A stretch of 64,000 nt of DNA, from assembly GCA_963556145.1 (NCBI GenBank), contig OY744464.1, positions 930,001 through 994,000 on the forward strand, given 5' to 3'. Shown here in pieces: positions 11,901-23,778 of the stretch. Every line of letters starts with the position of its first letter. The stretch's first letter is position 1. Source of the stretch: Hygrocybe punicea. Its lineage: Eukaryota > Basidiomycota > Agaricomycetes > Agaricales > Hygrophoraceae. The notes under the pieces are model-generated. The model was given only the letters and a program-made list of their open reading frames with translations. It had not been told where the DNA came from and did not search any database. The position numbers and the translations under genes were made by a program.

Positions 11901-14778
11901 CTGCTGTTCTCGATTAATGCCATGCACAAGACGGAACATCAGAAGTCGTTGCTGAGCACGTAAGTCTTCAATGTAAGCCGGATTTGGATGGGATAGATGG
12001 TATGCGAACGCGTCTGCCAAAACGGCTGAAAGGTTGGACTCTCTGTCCTGTTTTTTTGCTGCGTATGTGGTCACATAGTATGTGATGTTTTTAGTATCGC
12101 CGCCGTTCGTGAGAAGTTTCCCATCATTATTACATCGAACATTGATGAGAATGGCAGGGACCCATCCATTGACATAAGGATGCAATCGTTTGCAACCCCA
12201 TCGTCCGTCTGCATCCACAAAGCTTGCTCCCGAGATAGGGAATGGTGCGCGCCGCTTGCATATAAGAATGCCTTCATGATTGTACTTGAGGCATCGACCT
12301 TGTCTGCATGAATGAATCTGTTCCATGCACGCTAGCCTCAATTCGAATGCTGTCAATTCCGCCGCATAATTCGGGCTCGACGGATTTGGGGGCCGACTGT
12401 AGCTGATATCTTTGTCCCGTGCGATGTTCTTGACACTCTCAGGTGATTCGAGTCCTGGTACATATGCACGAAAATTTGCATCGATGTATTGAACCATCTT
12501 ATTCCGAAAAGTGTCTTCTTTCAGAAGTTCCGCGATTTGATCGAAGGAAGGAGTGTTTTTCAACCAGAGAAGAATGTGAAGATGTAGGGTCACTCGGCCT
12601 TGTGCCTCCACGGCTCCAAAATAAGCCGTCACCTCTCCTAAAATTCCCATTCTGCTGTCCACTTTGTTGTCGTTGATTCGAATTTGAAACAGTTGTTCGA
12701 TGATCGTTCGAATCGTGAAATGGAAAAACTTTGCAGCCGCATATGAATCGTCAGCGACATTACACGCTCGCCATTCACGAGCGGGGCCTGCAGAGGCTAC
12801 GAAATTATCGAGATCTATGTCTTCTCCCGCAAAAACCTGCAACACAGGATCATGCAAATCCGAAGGATTGATTGTCATCCAAACTGAAGGTGGTCCATAG
12901 AACAATGCTGTTGACCAGATCTGGCTTCGTAGTTGATAACGCGCCTGGTCTGACCCTTGAACTCAGGCCACAGCACCATGAACATGACGTCTGATCTTTC
13001 GAACCGTGTGATCCGTGATTGGTAGTTTACCGTCTTCTTCCCTCACAGCCTGCTGTAGATGTTCAGGTGTTAATTCCACAAAACTAGCCACATCCCGCTG
13101 GAAGTCACTCCTCTTTATTTGGACACGAGCCATAGCTAGAGCTTGACGTCGTTGTAAGATCCCGAACGACACAAACCGAAATGTCTCGTGTCTTCAAAAT
13201 CTGCGATCATGATATTGCAGAGCCCATTGAACGTGCTGTCGAAAATCCAATTGCGTCTCCCGATCAGCTTCGATTCCACCTGTCCCATAAGGAAAGAGGC
13301 ATGGGAATGCCTTTTCAAAGAAATTCGGCTTGTCCTGTGTTATGAGTCTGGTTTTTTGTTTATTTGCGGAGCGACCCGTGCCAAAATCCGACACCGGTTG
13401 TTCTCCATGAATAACGGCATACCCCCCCTCCTTCCCTTCTTTCCATAGATTTGCGAGGCCCCACATCATCATCTCTGAACTCGTCATCTTCGTAAGGTCC
13501 ATATCAACCACTCCTGAAACGTGCATCGGGATCACTTGGGGCCCTAAGCGGCATTATTCCATCGGTCCTCGTTTTCAATAAATGTTCAAACCCACAAACG
13601 CACCTTCATTCTCTATCACATTAGCTCCATCGTCATCCATTATTTCGGCACCTGTATCACCTATTTAACTGGTTAAAAATCTCACATCGAACTTCAAATA
13701 TCAAAAAACCATCACCTGCCAAGGGATCATCGTGAGACGGCACGTATCCTGCATTTTCTTCCTCCATGACCCCCAGCTTCGTCGAATGTCGCACTAAAGC
13801 GACCACTTCTTCAGGCACATCATCTTCTGGAAGCTCATAGAGGTTTTCCTGCGACAAATTGATATTCCCATAATATTTGGTGTTATGGATCTTCAACCAT
13901 CGTAAAGCGTCATGGACTGCTTGACGTCGAACCTTGAACGTTGATCGCAACCACGCTTGCGGCACGACGGAGGTCCCTACAAATGTTATAGACAGCACCC
14001 TAGCCAAAATTCGGGGTTTTCGAGGCAAGAGGTTGCCTTCAATCATTGCGCTCGCACCACCTACGTCCAAATCGTACGTGCTCACAGAGCCACCCATCGC
14101 ACGTTGTAATGTTCCAGGATTAAGACCCGCATGCGTCACTCGTGGGAAGAGTTTGAACACATACACCCTGGGATAATACAAGGCGATCAACATTTGTTCG
14201 GCAAATGTAAGCCGCTTCAACTCCCAAGGAATGTCGCCTATCCAAAGTCCGTTAGCGAGAGACAAAGGAGGTGGATGGTCCTGGATATCGCTCAACGCAA
14301 CGACACATGCATTGCATGCAGTCACTCGCGTCGTCGACATTGCTGTCCCCACTTGCACAGCTGTGGGAATGAGGAGCCTCCCATGAATGAGAACGTGTGC
14401 TGGGTGAGCGGATTTTGGAATTAATCGTTCTGAGTTCGGCAATTCCATTAAACGATAACAGTTAAGCCCATCAGCTTGAAAACTGAGCTCTCGAGCACAA
14501 ATGCCACAGACTCCCATCCGGACAGCATCATTAGAAGTCGCAACATAGAATCCCTGATAACAGTCATGCCTTTCCGCTTCCGTAGGCAAGTCGAGGAAGT
14601 GAGATGGATCAATGTGAAGAAAAGTCCGGTCGATCTTGATAGCTTTCTGCCTATGTTCGTAAGCTTCTTCAACCTTCCGTTTTCGTTGTAGAGTCTTCAA
14701 CTCCTTCACGGACTCCATTCGCCCTCGCTTTTCAGATGTGACCGACAGAAGATGGCCATGCAAACTAGCAGGACCCAT
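8954..14778 (-). pseudogene. Helitron Rep-helicase (RepHel), decayed
   Basis: Rolling-circle transposase of a Helitron, read from the ATG at 14778. The first about 370 residues are a Cys-containing N-terminal extension (CGICARELSF) as in DUF6570-bearing fungal Helitrons. Two introns follow (acceptors near 13660 and 13550). The helitron-like N domain (FPCLFPYGTGG) and the Rep HUH motif (VTLHLHILLWL, about 12570) come next, then the Rep tyrosine motif (YYVTTYAAKK, about 12075). The helicase has Walker A GEGGTGKS (about 10400), Walker B LFIDEFSM (about 10170), motif V (YAFTDYKAQGQT) and motif VI (LYVTLSR). Damage: in-frame TGA at 13194-13196, 12963-12965 and 9725-9727, each in a context where CGA is plausible, and a frameshift near 10050 destroying the GDxxQFPPV motif. 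The element ends were not located. Confidence 0.85.
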
Positions 14779-15042
14779 CGCTATTATCCGATGGACAACG
14801 GCATCCCTTTTCCGTTGGCCTCAACTAAACTGAACGTATCCGCATGAGAGCGTTAACAATTCCCGCAAAGTCAACTGTTGAATGTCGTCTGCAGTGAGCA
14901 TCTTGGTTTGAAGTCAATGACACCTGACCGTCTCATATGGACGGGCGATCCCCCCTATCTCGCCTCAAGAAAAACCCATGTAATGACGCCACAGGACAGT
15001 CATGTCTACTCCAAAGTTTAGCCAAGCGTCATATAACTACGA

Positions 15043-16329
15043 ATGGAACAACAAACCGCTGAAATCACGTTCCGTGCTTCTATGACTCCCAACACCACCG
15101 CATCCACTTCCGCTACCTCTCACGAGGACCTGCATGAAAATGACTGTCCCATCCAAAATTGCCCGCCGCCCAGTGGATTCCCTGAATCTGTAGCCGCCAA
15201 CTCTAAGGAAGTGCAGTTCGTATCTGTCGTGTCCAATCATGTTTTCACTTGACGAATGCTGGAACAGCATCCGTGTACATGGCATCCCGCCGCCATTTCC
15301 CTGCTCCTCAAAGGATCTCCAAGATCATAAAATTGACCTCTGGCGCACCGCTCTCATCGCATCAGGAAACTATTTAGGCATCCCTGAAACTGCAAAAACC
15401 CTCCGATGGATGAGAGATAGTCGTACTCTTCGTTTAGTGGCTCATGAACTCGACCAGAAAGAAAGGACCTCGGCACCGATCTTGCCAATGATGGGAGGCG
15501 ATGCCGGAGACTCTGTTGAACTCTCCCTCCTTGTCCATCTCACAGAAGATGACTTTTGGATGATGCCGGATGGGATGTGGCGAGAAAACGCTGGCGGTGC
15601 AAAAAGGTTTGCCAACATCAAACTGACATGCACCAGAGGACCCATCAGCACGCCAAGACTCATCCAAGACTTCAACACAGGCATATCGACCATCCGAAAA
15701 CTCATGACAACCGCTAAAAGTCCCGCCTCAATCTCTGAAGGCATACTTAAAGAGGGAGAAGGCGCAATGATGAAAATCAGATTCCGCCACCAACCTTTCC
15801 AGGTAAACATCACTCACTTTTGCGCTTTGCAATTTTATCTCATGAACTCGCAGAAAGGTTCCATGGCTGTGGACGAAGACGTCAACCCGGATGACCAAAG
15901 TGAGCGCTATCCAAATGTCCTCCTATTTCAACTCCTTCCCTCTATGCAGATAACGTCGCCGAGGAGATCAAACTGGGAGACTGGCCTGTTGATAGTGAGG
16001 AAGCACGGAACGCACTGGAAGACATGGAGGGCCTCTACACCGTCAAGCCCCTCGCAGCTTTTAACACTGAAGGTAACCTCATCGGACCGCAGGAGTATGT
16101 TGAAACATTAAGAGGTGCCACCGTCGTCGCTCGATTCACGATGCAAAAGTTCTTAGTGAGGGAAAGAGGGCGTCCCAGCCGCGACATTTTCGTTGCAGAC
16201 ATTGCCACTCTTCGTGTGGTCATTCCGCCCACCCGCAGCCCCCCCAAAATCACGAAAAAACGCCTTTTAAAAAGGGATCCTTTTGAGGTCGTCGACGACC
16301 CAAAGGGAAAAAATAAAATAAAAATTTAA
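15043..16329 (+). CDS. Hypothetical multi-exon gene divergent from the Helitron
   Basis: Family not recognised. It is transcribed away from RepHel, with the two start codons about 265 bp apart. The ATG at 15043 opens a 59-codon exon that could splice at 15220, though my exon joins there are not fully in phase; an independent ATG at 15239 opens the main exon. A clear intron lies at about 15802-15854 (GTAAAC, CGCAG), and another is needed near 15920-15950 to reach the frame ending at 16329. The protein is about 350 residues, without signal peptide or membrane spans, with a basic C-terminus (KITKKRLLKRDPFE). The head-to-head arrangement suggests a second Helitron-borne gene or a captured host gene. 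Confidence 0.45.
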
Positions 16330-17360
16330 CCACTTCCCACCGAGTCCCTTCCGTCTATTTTCTTTCTCGTCAGCCAAAATCAATTACCATGTAAACTAAG
16401 TGCTCCTACCGTCCGCTAAAAATTTGTTGTCAACATCATGTCATCTCCAAAATGAAGAAGGGTTGAAGATTTTTCCATAATCGTGATCGACAGAACTCCC
16501 ACTCGACTTCACGGCCAACGTCAAATCCCCTCCCATTCATTCCCTTCCATTGTGGGAACACGCACTCCTACTGTTATAGATTAGATTGACATGACACCAA
16601 GACCCGTTCGTCGTATACCTTTGTAGTATATCCGATGAATGTGAACGTACTGCACCCAACATTAGTTAATCGTCTCAAACGCTGACTGTCCTTTCAAGAA
16701 CTCACCACATGTGGTGCCCTCAACAACACTTCGTACGAATGACATTGATCTTCACACCATCTCGGCGCGCACTGGATTTCGTGCACATGCGTATCTTCCC
16801 CATTCACAAAACGTACGACATGGAAAAAGGCTGTGAAGTCAACAGGACAAGGCATGACCGGTCTTGCTATGAATATGAGCCTAGTATCAATGCAGATAAA
16901 CGCTGCTAAACGCACTTTACGATGTACAAAGCCGACAGAGACAGGAGAGCCAGAAGAGATTACATGACGTGGCTTGTTCCAAAGTCCGGTCGATGGTCTC
17001 AGATGAATCAGCTTGTAAGCGCTGAGCTTCAAATTCCCACCTAAATTAACGATGGCACGACATAATCTCCATCGCTTTCAAAAACTGCCATGGACAACGA
17101 ATGCATGCCTGTTGTCGACCTACAACACCGCGAAATGCGTCATATTCACGTCCTCTCGCTTCAAAACCCACCAAACAGAGTGAGCAAATCCTGTGTTAGG
17201 TCTACTGTATCTAATAAAACATAGTGGGACATCATCCGTCTTCATTTCTACATCTTTTGTTACGTGTTCAGGAGATAAATCCCCGTCTATACTTTGTATT
17301 AATTCGCAGAGTCTCTCGACAAAATATTTAATCCTCTGCTCGCATTACATATCGTATCAT
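16330..17360. other. Intergenic stretch, no gene seen
   Basis: About 1 kb between the divergent Helitron-side gene and the LINE. A 112-codon minus-strand frame (16694-17032) has no motif or gene-like structure. Confidence 0.5.
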
Positions 17361-17373
17361 ACTCATACTGATT
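17361..17373. repeat. LINE target-site duplication, left copy
   Basis: ACTCATACTGATT here is repeated exactly at 23766-23778 on the other side of the LINE. The last two Ts could also belong to the adjoining T run. Confidence 0.9.
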
Positions 17374-17690
17374 TTTTTTTTTTTTTTTTTTTTTTTTCTC
17401 CTAGTTTATTCTCCTTTACAGTACATTGTATGTAGAGATTCCTGTTATGTATGCTACTTGTCATGTCAAGTGGGTGCATGAAGTCCTGAGGCAACATGTG
17501 GGAAGCAGCAGTGCCGTTCCCAGTAGGAGTGTATCTCCTGTAATAACTGAAACCCGGGTATGGGTAGATTATAAAATATAGAATGGGAAGGTCGGGGCCG
17601 TGGGGCCGGGGGTATGTGGAACAGGGTGTACGACGCGCGGTATGTAGTGCGTGGGATGTGAGTGTGGTGGGATGACGGGGGGCGGTGGGG

Positions 17691-20600
17691 TTAGCTGCTA
17701 CATTCGTGTGTGATGTCGGGAATGTGTCCAAATGCTTGCCGGAGTCGCTGTGTGTCGTTGATGTAATGGAAGAGCGGTGGAAGGTGCTTTGGGGTGCATA
17801 GCAGTTTCTTCACATATCCTGCATCACGCCCTACCGTTCGGCGTAGTTTTCGGCGTGCATGGTCGTGTGCTGGGCAAAACAGGAGAAAGTGGGTGACAGT
17901 CTCGTGGTGACGACGACAGCAAGGGCAAGTGGGGGTGTCAGCGCGGTTGATCTTATGCAAATGGTGATTGAGTCCCACGTGGCCTGTTCTTAGCTGTGTG
18001 AGGATTGCGACGTGTTTCTTGGGCAGAGATCGGGTCATCTTCCGATATGTGGCCGGTGAGAAGCTCGGGTCGATTTCCAGGAGCCGTCTGCATCTCGGGG
18101 ACTGGGCCCATTCCCTGTCTGCCCGTTTCTTTAGCCTGTCTAGGAACGACCTCGCCGCCGCCGTCTTGCTGTGTGGTAGAGCGTGCCGTAGTGGGGCGGG
18201 AAGTCCTGTGGCTGCCGTTACGTTCCCTTGTGCTGCTCTCTTCGCATGACCATCTGCTGCCTCATTGCCTCCGATGCCCTCGTGTCCCGGTGCCCATTTT
18301 ATTGTCAGATTCATCCTCTTATGTTGCCTCCTAACCATATCTAGCCTCTTGTGGAACAGGTCGAATATGTAGTGTGAGGGGCCCGCTTCGAGAGATTTGA
18401 TCGCCCGTATCGCTGCCTGTCCGTCCACGAACATTGAAACACCCCGAACCCCCTTTTCTCCTCTCAGCAACTCCAGTCCCAGTATCGTGCCTATCCCTTC
18501 TCCTTCGTGTACCGTGTTATGCTCCTGTTTACCTAGTTTGTACCTTCTGACTCTCTTTCTCCTCCGCCCTGCTCACATGAGTACCGCCGCTGCGCCTATC
18601 ATACCATCCAAACCTGATCCATCAGTATATATTTTGATATTGTTGTTATCTTGTTCGTGAGCTTCCTTGGCCTCTTCTCGTGACGGCCGTATCTGCGTCG
18701 TGACCTCTGGTTCCCATTTCGTGTCGTATCTGCATGTGGTGATCTTTTCCATGTGTTCCGTTTTGACGTTGTAGTCCCATATGAGGTCATGTATGGGGGT
18801 GGGGTGTCTTTTTACCCAGCGTACCCGTGCGTTCTTGACGGCTTTGCTTAGTGGGTGTGCCGGCGGGAGCGTTGCAAGGCGTAGGGCTGCCCGTTGTCGA
18901 GTCCTATCTACTAAAAAGTGAAATGGTAAAAGGTCTGCGTGGACATCTAGGATGTCGGTGGCCGTGGTTGACAATGCGCCGGTGATCATTATGGCTGCCT
19001 TGCGTTGTATGCCTGTTAGTTTTCGTACCATCGCTGTGCCTCCTCCGCCTCTCCTAGTCCCTCTTCCGTCTTTCTTCGAAGTTGAGCCCATGAAGACCTC
19101 CGCAGCGTAGAGCATTCTTGGTACCGCGATCGATAGGTAAAGCCTTCTCATGATCCTCGCCGGTATCCCCCCTGATGTCTTAGATAGCCTCCTGAACTCC
19201 AAAAGCCAGTCCTGGCCCTTTTTGAGTGCTGCCGCTCCCTGTTCCTTCCATCGAAGTTCGCGGTCAATGTGTACGCCAAGAAACTTGATTGATGTCTTGG
19301 GGGGTATGGGTCTTCCGGCAATGTTAATCGGTAGCCCTGTTATTATGATTCTTTTCCGTGGGTTGTCTGGGTCCACCTGTCGTCGTCGCGTCAGATCGAT
19401 AAGCTGGAATTTGTCGACACCAAATTTGCAGTTATGTTCCCTCGCCCACTCTAGAATGCCGCCCGGCCTCTCCATAATGGACTCCAGCTTCGCATGTGCT
19501 TCCCCAAAATTCCGGCCCACCGCGAGTACGTTCGAGTCGTCAAGGTATAGGATGCCATGTTCCCCATTGCGTGGGATGGGGATGTCGAGCTGGTCTGAGT
19601 TGTAGAATAGGTAGCACGTCGGCGAGACGGGGCTGCCCTGGTCGAGTCCGTTGTCTACATCAAAGGGTTCTGAGGTGAATTCATCGAAGGTCAGTGTGGT
19701 ACGACGGGCTGTGAGCGTTCTCTCTAGCCACCCAGTGATCTCCACTGGTACACCGCGTTTTCGCATATTATGCACCATACGGTCAATGGCTGTACTCGGA
19801 AAGGCCCCTTTGACATCAAGGGAGAGTAACGATACCACATTACCTTTCCGCCATTCATCCTTGATTATCTTGCTCATAAATAGAATCGCGTCCGTTGTGC
19901 TACGGCCAGCTCTCCCTCCAAAGTGATTGTCTGGCAAGACTCGGGCTCTCTCGCTCATGACCGTGATGTCTTCGTTGACGCATGAGTTCATCAGCCTCGC
20001 GTACCCATCCGATAGTACTATGGGCCGCCATGTGCTCCAGGGATGGAGTAGTCTGGCTTGCCCGGCTTCTTCAGTACGATTGTCTCCGTGACCGCCCAAT
20101 GTCTTGGGTACGTCTCCAACCCAAAGGTCGCTCTGAAAATGGGGCCGAGGAAGGGGACCAGCATATCGCCGGCGTTCTTGAATACTGCATTTGGTGGGGT
20201 GTTGCGTTTGGTGCCCTTGTATGGCTGCATACGTTGGATGGCTCTGTGGATTTGCGCGTTGGTGATGGGTCGGAAGTTCCATGCTGGCGGTGGATACTCG
20301 GGGTCTTCGGGGACTGATGAGGTGGCGGGTTTGCTGGGGAAGAAGTTGCTGTGAAAAGCTTTGCTCTTATCTGCGTTAGTCGTCAGTTCGCATTTCTCAT
20401 TTGTTGTGGTGTCTGTAATATATAGTGTGGGCACCTTTGCCCTCCCTCCGTCCGATGCAGGACCTGTCACCAATCGGCTCGCTGTCCATTGACTAGATGT
20501 GTCGATACTCTCTAGCCATTCCGACCAATGTGTTGCCTTAACCGTCTGTATATGAGCTGCATACCTGTGTTTGGCTGTTTTGTACGCCTCGTGGATTGGG

Positions 20601-21667
20601 TGTCCCTCCACGTGTCGGTACCGGTATGATTTGTTGCCGAGGTTGCGGACCGTTTTCCGTTCTGCTCTCAGGTCTTGATTCCACCATCGTTTGCTGTAGG
20701 GGGATAGTTTAGTCACAGGGACACATTTCGTTACCGCGTTCCAGACCGCTCCCTCCAATTCTCCTAGCGCCCGGTGGAAGGAGTCGTGCGACGTGAGTTC
20801 TGCTGGGGCTGGGAGGGTGTCCATGTTCTCCTTGAGCGAGTTTCTAAACTCCGTCCAGTCCGCCGCGCGAAAGTTCAGGCGTTGTATTTGAGGTCTAGAC
20901 AGGGCGGTTAGATCTAGCATCGTAGTTATCGGGAAGTGGTCGGTCTTGGCTGGCCTATCGCCTGGTCTCGTGTCACATAGCACTACGTGGTCCATTATGG
21001 AACTAGAGCAGAAAATGTTGTCAACTCGGGTCATGTTGCCCGTCGACATGGACTGCAGCGTTGGTGTGCCCTCTGGTAATGCCATTCTCATGTCGTATCG
21101 GGCTAAGAGGTCTAACAAAGGTCCTGCTGCTTCGAGGTTAGCATTGGTGAAGAGGTGGTTGTTACGCTCTTCATCCCAGAGTGGGTGGTGGCGGTTGAAG
21201 TCTCCTGCCAGGACGTAGTGGACTGGGGTCTGGGCTGGAGCTCGAGCTGCTACGCTACCAAGGTAACGTCGCAGTGTGGATATGTTGTTGTTGTTGTTAC
21301 AGTCGTTGTATACATTGATGATTCTGATGATCCCAAAGTTCCCTTTTATCTCTGCCGCTGTGATGTCAGGTGAGTCAATTAGTATTGGAGACCAGGAGTC
21401 AGATCGGAGCCGTCTGTTGACCAGTATTATTGATCGGGTGGGATGTGTTGTGTGTCTGGCATGGTGTCGTGGGGGGTATATCACTGTGTAATAAGCGTTG
21501 GCTCTCGAGAGCCCCTTGAAATCGACGTATGGTTCCTGTATGAGAATAAAGTCATAATTGGTTTTGATTGAGTCTAGCATGTCGTGTTGGGCTACGAGCG
21601 ATTTGTTGACGTTCTGTTGCCATAAAGTTAGTGGTTTTGATGAGTCGGGAGTGGGAGCGGAGGTCAT
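17691..21667 (-). pseudogene. LINE ORF2: endonuclease-reverse transcriptase-RNase H, two lesions
   Basis: Encodes target-primed reverse transcription. The ATG at 21667 overlaps the ORF1 stop in an ATGA. An APE-type endonuclease comes first (LIQEPYVDFKG, YVLAGDFNRHHPLWD, TDHFPI), then the RT fingers/palm (SLLSLDVKGAF, GLDQGSPVSP, catalytic YLDD about 19535), then RNase H (IYTDGSG, MFVDGQAA, KWAPGHEGIGGNEAAD) and a C-terminal CPCC-H-H zinc-like motif about 17910. Lesion 1: an extra CA dinucleotide near 20042 shifts the frame in the block before WRPIVLSDGYARLMN. Lesion 2: an in-frame TGA at 18573-18575, inside RNase H, with coding continuing in phase; CGA is the likely ancestral codon. Otherwise all catalytic residues I can check are present. 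Confidence 0.88.
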
Positions 21668-23613
21668 ATATAGAGCTCCTCCGTCGAGGGTGAGTGGATA
21701 GGATGATGTTGTTGGTGTTGGTGATGATGTTGTTGGGGTGGGTGTGGGGTCATTGTTCGCGGCGCAGCGGTCGTTGTGTCTGTGTGGGTAGATTTCCGTG
21801 TCATGATGTGGGTGGGGCCTTCAAGCGGTTCGTCAGCCCACCATCCTCCGGAGGTAGGCGGCGCTGGTCTATCTGTCCAGTAAGTGTGTAACGTCTGTTG
21901 GGCAGTTTGCGTGCTTATCCGCTGGTTTCGTCGATCTGTAGCTGGTGCTAGTGCTGTCCGCCGTTGTTCGGCTCCTGGGTGGCTTCTGTCATGAGGTCTC
22001 TGGTTGTCTCTCCCTCCTCTGTTTTGTTCACATCGTTCGTCCGGATGTGGGTACGGGGCGTTGTCTGTGGGTGCGTCCCTTCTCCACGTCGTGTCAAACG
22101 TGTTCCGCATGGGATCCGTGTCCGTTCTGCCCCATGTGCTAGGGTTGTTGGTGGGGAAGAGTCTGTACTTGGCGTCGGGGTCTCGATCGCGTGTTTGATG
22201 GAGACGCTCCCTGAAGACTCGACATTGTCGGTCAGCAGCGCCATGTCCGCCCTCTTGGCAATTGGCACATCTCAGTTCCCCGGTGCCGCATAGCTGATCT
22301 GCTGTGCGGTGGAGCCCCGCACAGCGTGCGCATACGTCGTGGATGGATTTACAGTCCCTCGCGATGTGGCCGAATTTCTGGCATTTCATGCATCTCCGCG
22401 GGTCCATCAATGCTTTCTTTGTCCTGCATTGCTTTCCCTCTATGAAAATACCATATTCTAGCGCGTGGTTCGCGGCTTCTCTCGTGCTGAAGCCCACTGA
22501 CAAGAACACGAATCTCTGTCCCGCTCGACGAAGGTGGGGTGGCTTGATCCATCGTGCCTCGTATATCGCCATCCTGGGAAGGGAGCTGGCTTGCTCGACC
22601 TTCTCGATCGCTGTTTGTTCATTCGGGTCAAAGGAGGTAGGGACGTGTTCGGCCACTACTTGGTACGTCCTCAAGCTCCCTGTTGATGTCCCTCCAAATT
22701 GCGCCATAAATGCGCACATTACTTCCTTGGACTTTAAGTAGTTCGCCGCCTGCGTGGAGTTGAGTGTGTATATTATCGTTCCGGATTGTGTTCTGCGCGC
22801 TCCCACAAAGGCCATGCCATTGGGTTTGTCTGCTGCCTGCATACCCATCAAGTCAAGGGCCAGGGTCGCCTTCTCCACCAACTCTTTCTCGGATAGGTTC
22901 ACTAGCGGGTCGTCTTGTGTATCGGGTAGTCTGCGTACTACAATCTGCTTGTCCAATGCGTTTCCTTTCACTATCGGCGCTGCGTGTTCCGGTGGGATCT
23001 GTGTGGTGGTCCGTACGATTGATGCGAAGGTGGGTGTGCTGTCGGTGTCAGGTTGTTCCCGATTGGTGGCCGCCTCTGCCATCTTGGTGGCCGCCTCTAC
23101 CGTCTCTGATGCGCTTTTCATGCGGGTTGTAAGTTCGTCTAAGTTGGCTCGGAGATCGTTTAGTGTGTTCGTCATTTGATTCGTCACCCCTCGCAACGAC
23201 TCCTCCTGCTTGCCACTGGCTTCCGTTGCTGCTGTGATCGTTTCGGCTGCCGTGGTCAGTTTGGGGTGTACTATCTCGTCCATTTTCCTGTCTATTTTCG
23301 CCACTGCCTCGTTCGCCATCGCGTCCAATCCCATCTCCTCTAGAACGAATGCCGAGGCCCTCAGGATGTTCACCGCGGGTCTGGGCAGCTTGGCTATGCC
23401 CCCTGCCGCTTGTAGTAGGACATACGCTAGTCTCTGGGTAGTCATCTTTTCTCCTTGCGTGATGTATCCGTCCCGTACCAGAGCCGTTCTGGCATCTTTC
23501 ACATTGAGCACGTCAGTCAAGACGCCCGTGGCATCAGCTAACTCATCTCTGGTTGGTCTAGTCGCGTGGTTTTTGTCTAAGTTACCTCCCGGAGTTCGGT
23601 TTTTCGAGGTCAT
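21664..23613 (-). CDS. LINE ORF1, Gag-like nucleic-acid-binding protein
   Basis: 649 residues from the ATG at 23613, uninterrupted. The N-terminal third is helical and Ala/Thr-rich with heptad-like stretches; the C-terminal part holds CCHC zinc knuckles (CMKCQKFGHIARDC, CARCAGLHRTADQLC, CANCQEGGHGAADRQC) followed by an Arg/His/Pro-rich tail. Such proteins bind LINE RNA and form the RNP. The stop codon overlaps the ORF2 start (ATGA), suggesting ORF2 is translated by termination-coupled reinitiation. The intact frame contrasts with the two lesions in ORF2. Confidence 0.85.
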   Translation of the reverse strand: MTSKNRTPGGNLDKNHATRPTRDELADATGVLTDVLNVKDARTALVRDGYITQGEKMTTQRLAYVLLQAAGGIAKLPRPAVNILRASAFVLEEMGLDAMANEAVAKIDRKMDEIVHPKLTTAAETITAATEASGKQEESLRGVTNQMTNTLNDLRANLDELTTRMKSASETVEAATKMAEAATNREQPDTDSTPTFASIVRTTTQIPPEHAAPIVKGNALDKQIVVRRLPDTQDDPLVNLSEKELVEKATLALDLMGMQAADKPNGMAFVGARRTQSGTIIYTLNSTQAANYLKSKEVMCAFMAQFGGTSTGSLRTYQVVAEHVPTSFDPNEQTAIEKVEQASSLPRMAIYEARWIKPPHLRRAGQRFVFLSVGFSTREAANHALEYGIFIEGKQCRTKKALMDPRRCMKCQKFGHIARDCKSIHDVCARCAGLHRTADQLCGTGELRCANCQEGGHGAADRQCRVFRERLHQTRDRDPDAKYRLFPTNNPSTWGRTDTDPMRNTFDTTWRRDAPTDNAPYPHPDERCEQNRGGRDNQRPHDRSHPGAEQRRTALAPATDRRNQRISTQTAQQTLHTYWTDRPAPPTSGGWWADEPLEGPTHIMTRKSTHTDTTTAAPRTMTPHPPQQHHHQHQQHHPIHSPSTEELYI

Positions 23614-23765
23614 AGGATTATAATGTATCTTAGGATCCTATCAGGTAGAAGTTAGGCTATCGTAGTGTTCGTTCTATTGTGCAAGAGAGGTGTGGGGCCG
23701 CCGCTCAGGTTTCCTTTGTTGGGGTCCTGGTCGGGGTGCCACGCGGTGTGTTGCCAAGAGAGTCC

Positions 23766-23778
23766 ACTCATACTGATT
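23766..23778. repeat. LINE target-site duplication, right copy
   Basis: Exact repeat of 17361-17373 (ACTCATACTGATT). Confidence 0.9.

Larger units (their letters stand above)
17374..23765 (-). mobile_element. Full-length Tad-like non-LTR retrotransposon (LINE), 6.4 kb
   Basis: On the minus strand the order is a short 5' leader, ORF1, ORF2 (endonuclease, reverse transcriptase, RNase H), 3' UTR and a poly-A tail (T run at 17372-17397 on the plus strand). A 13-bp exact target duplication flanks both ends, so this is a single, non-5'-truncated and fairly recent insertion. The RNase H domain and CCHC-bearing ORF1 fit the fungal Tad clade. Confidence 0.92.
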
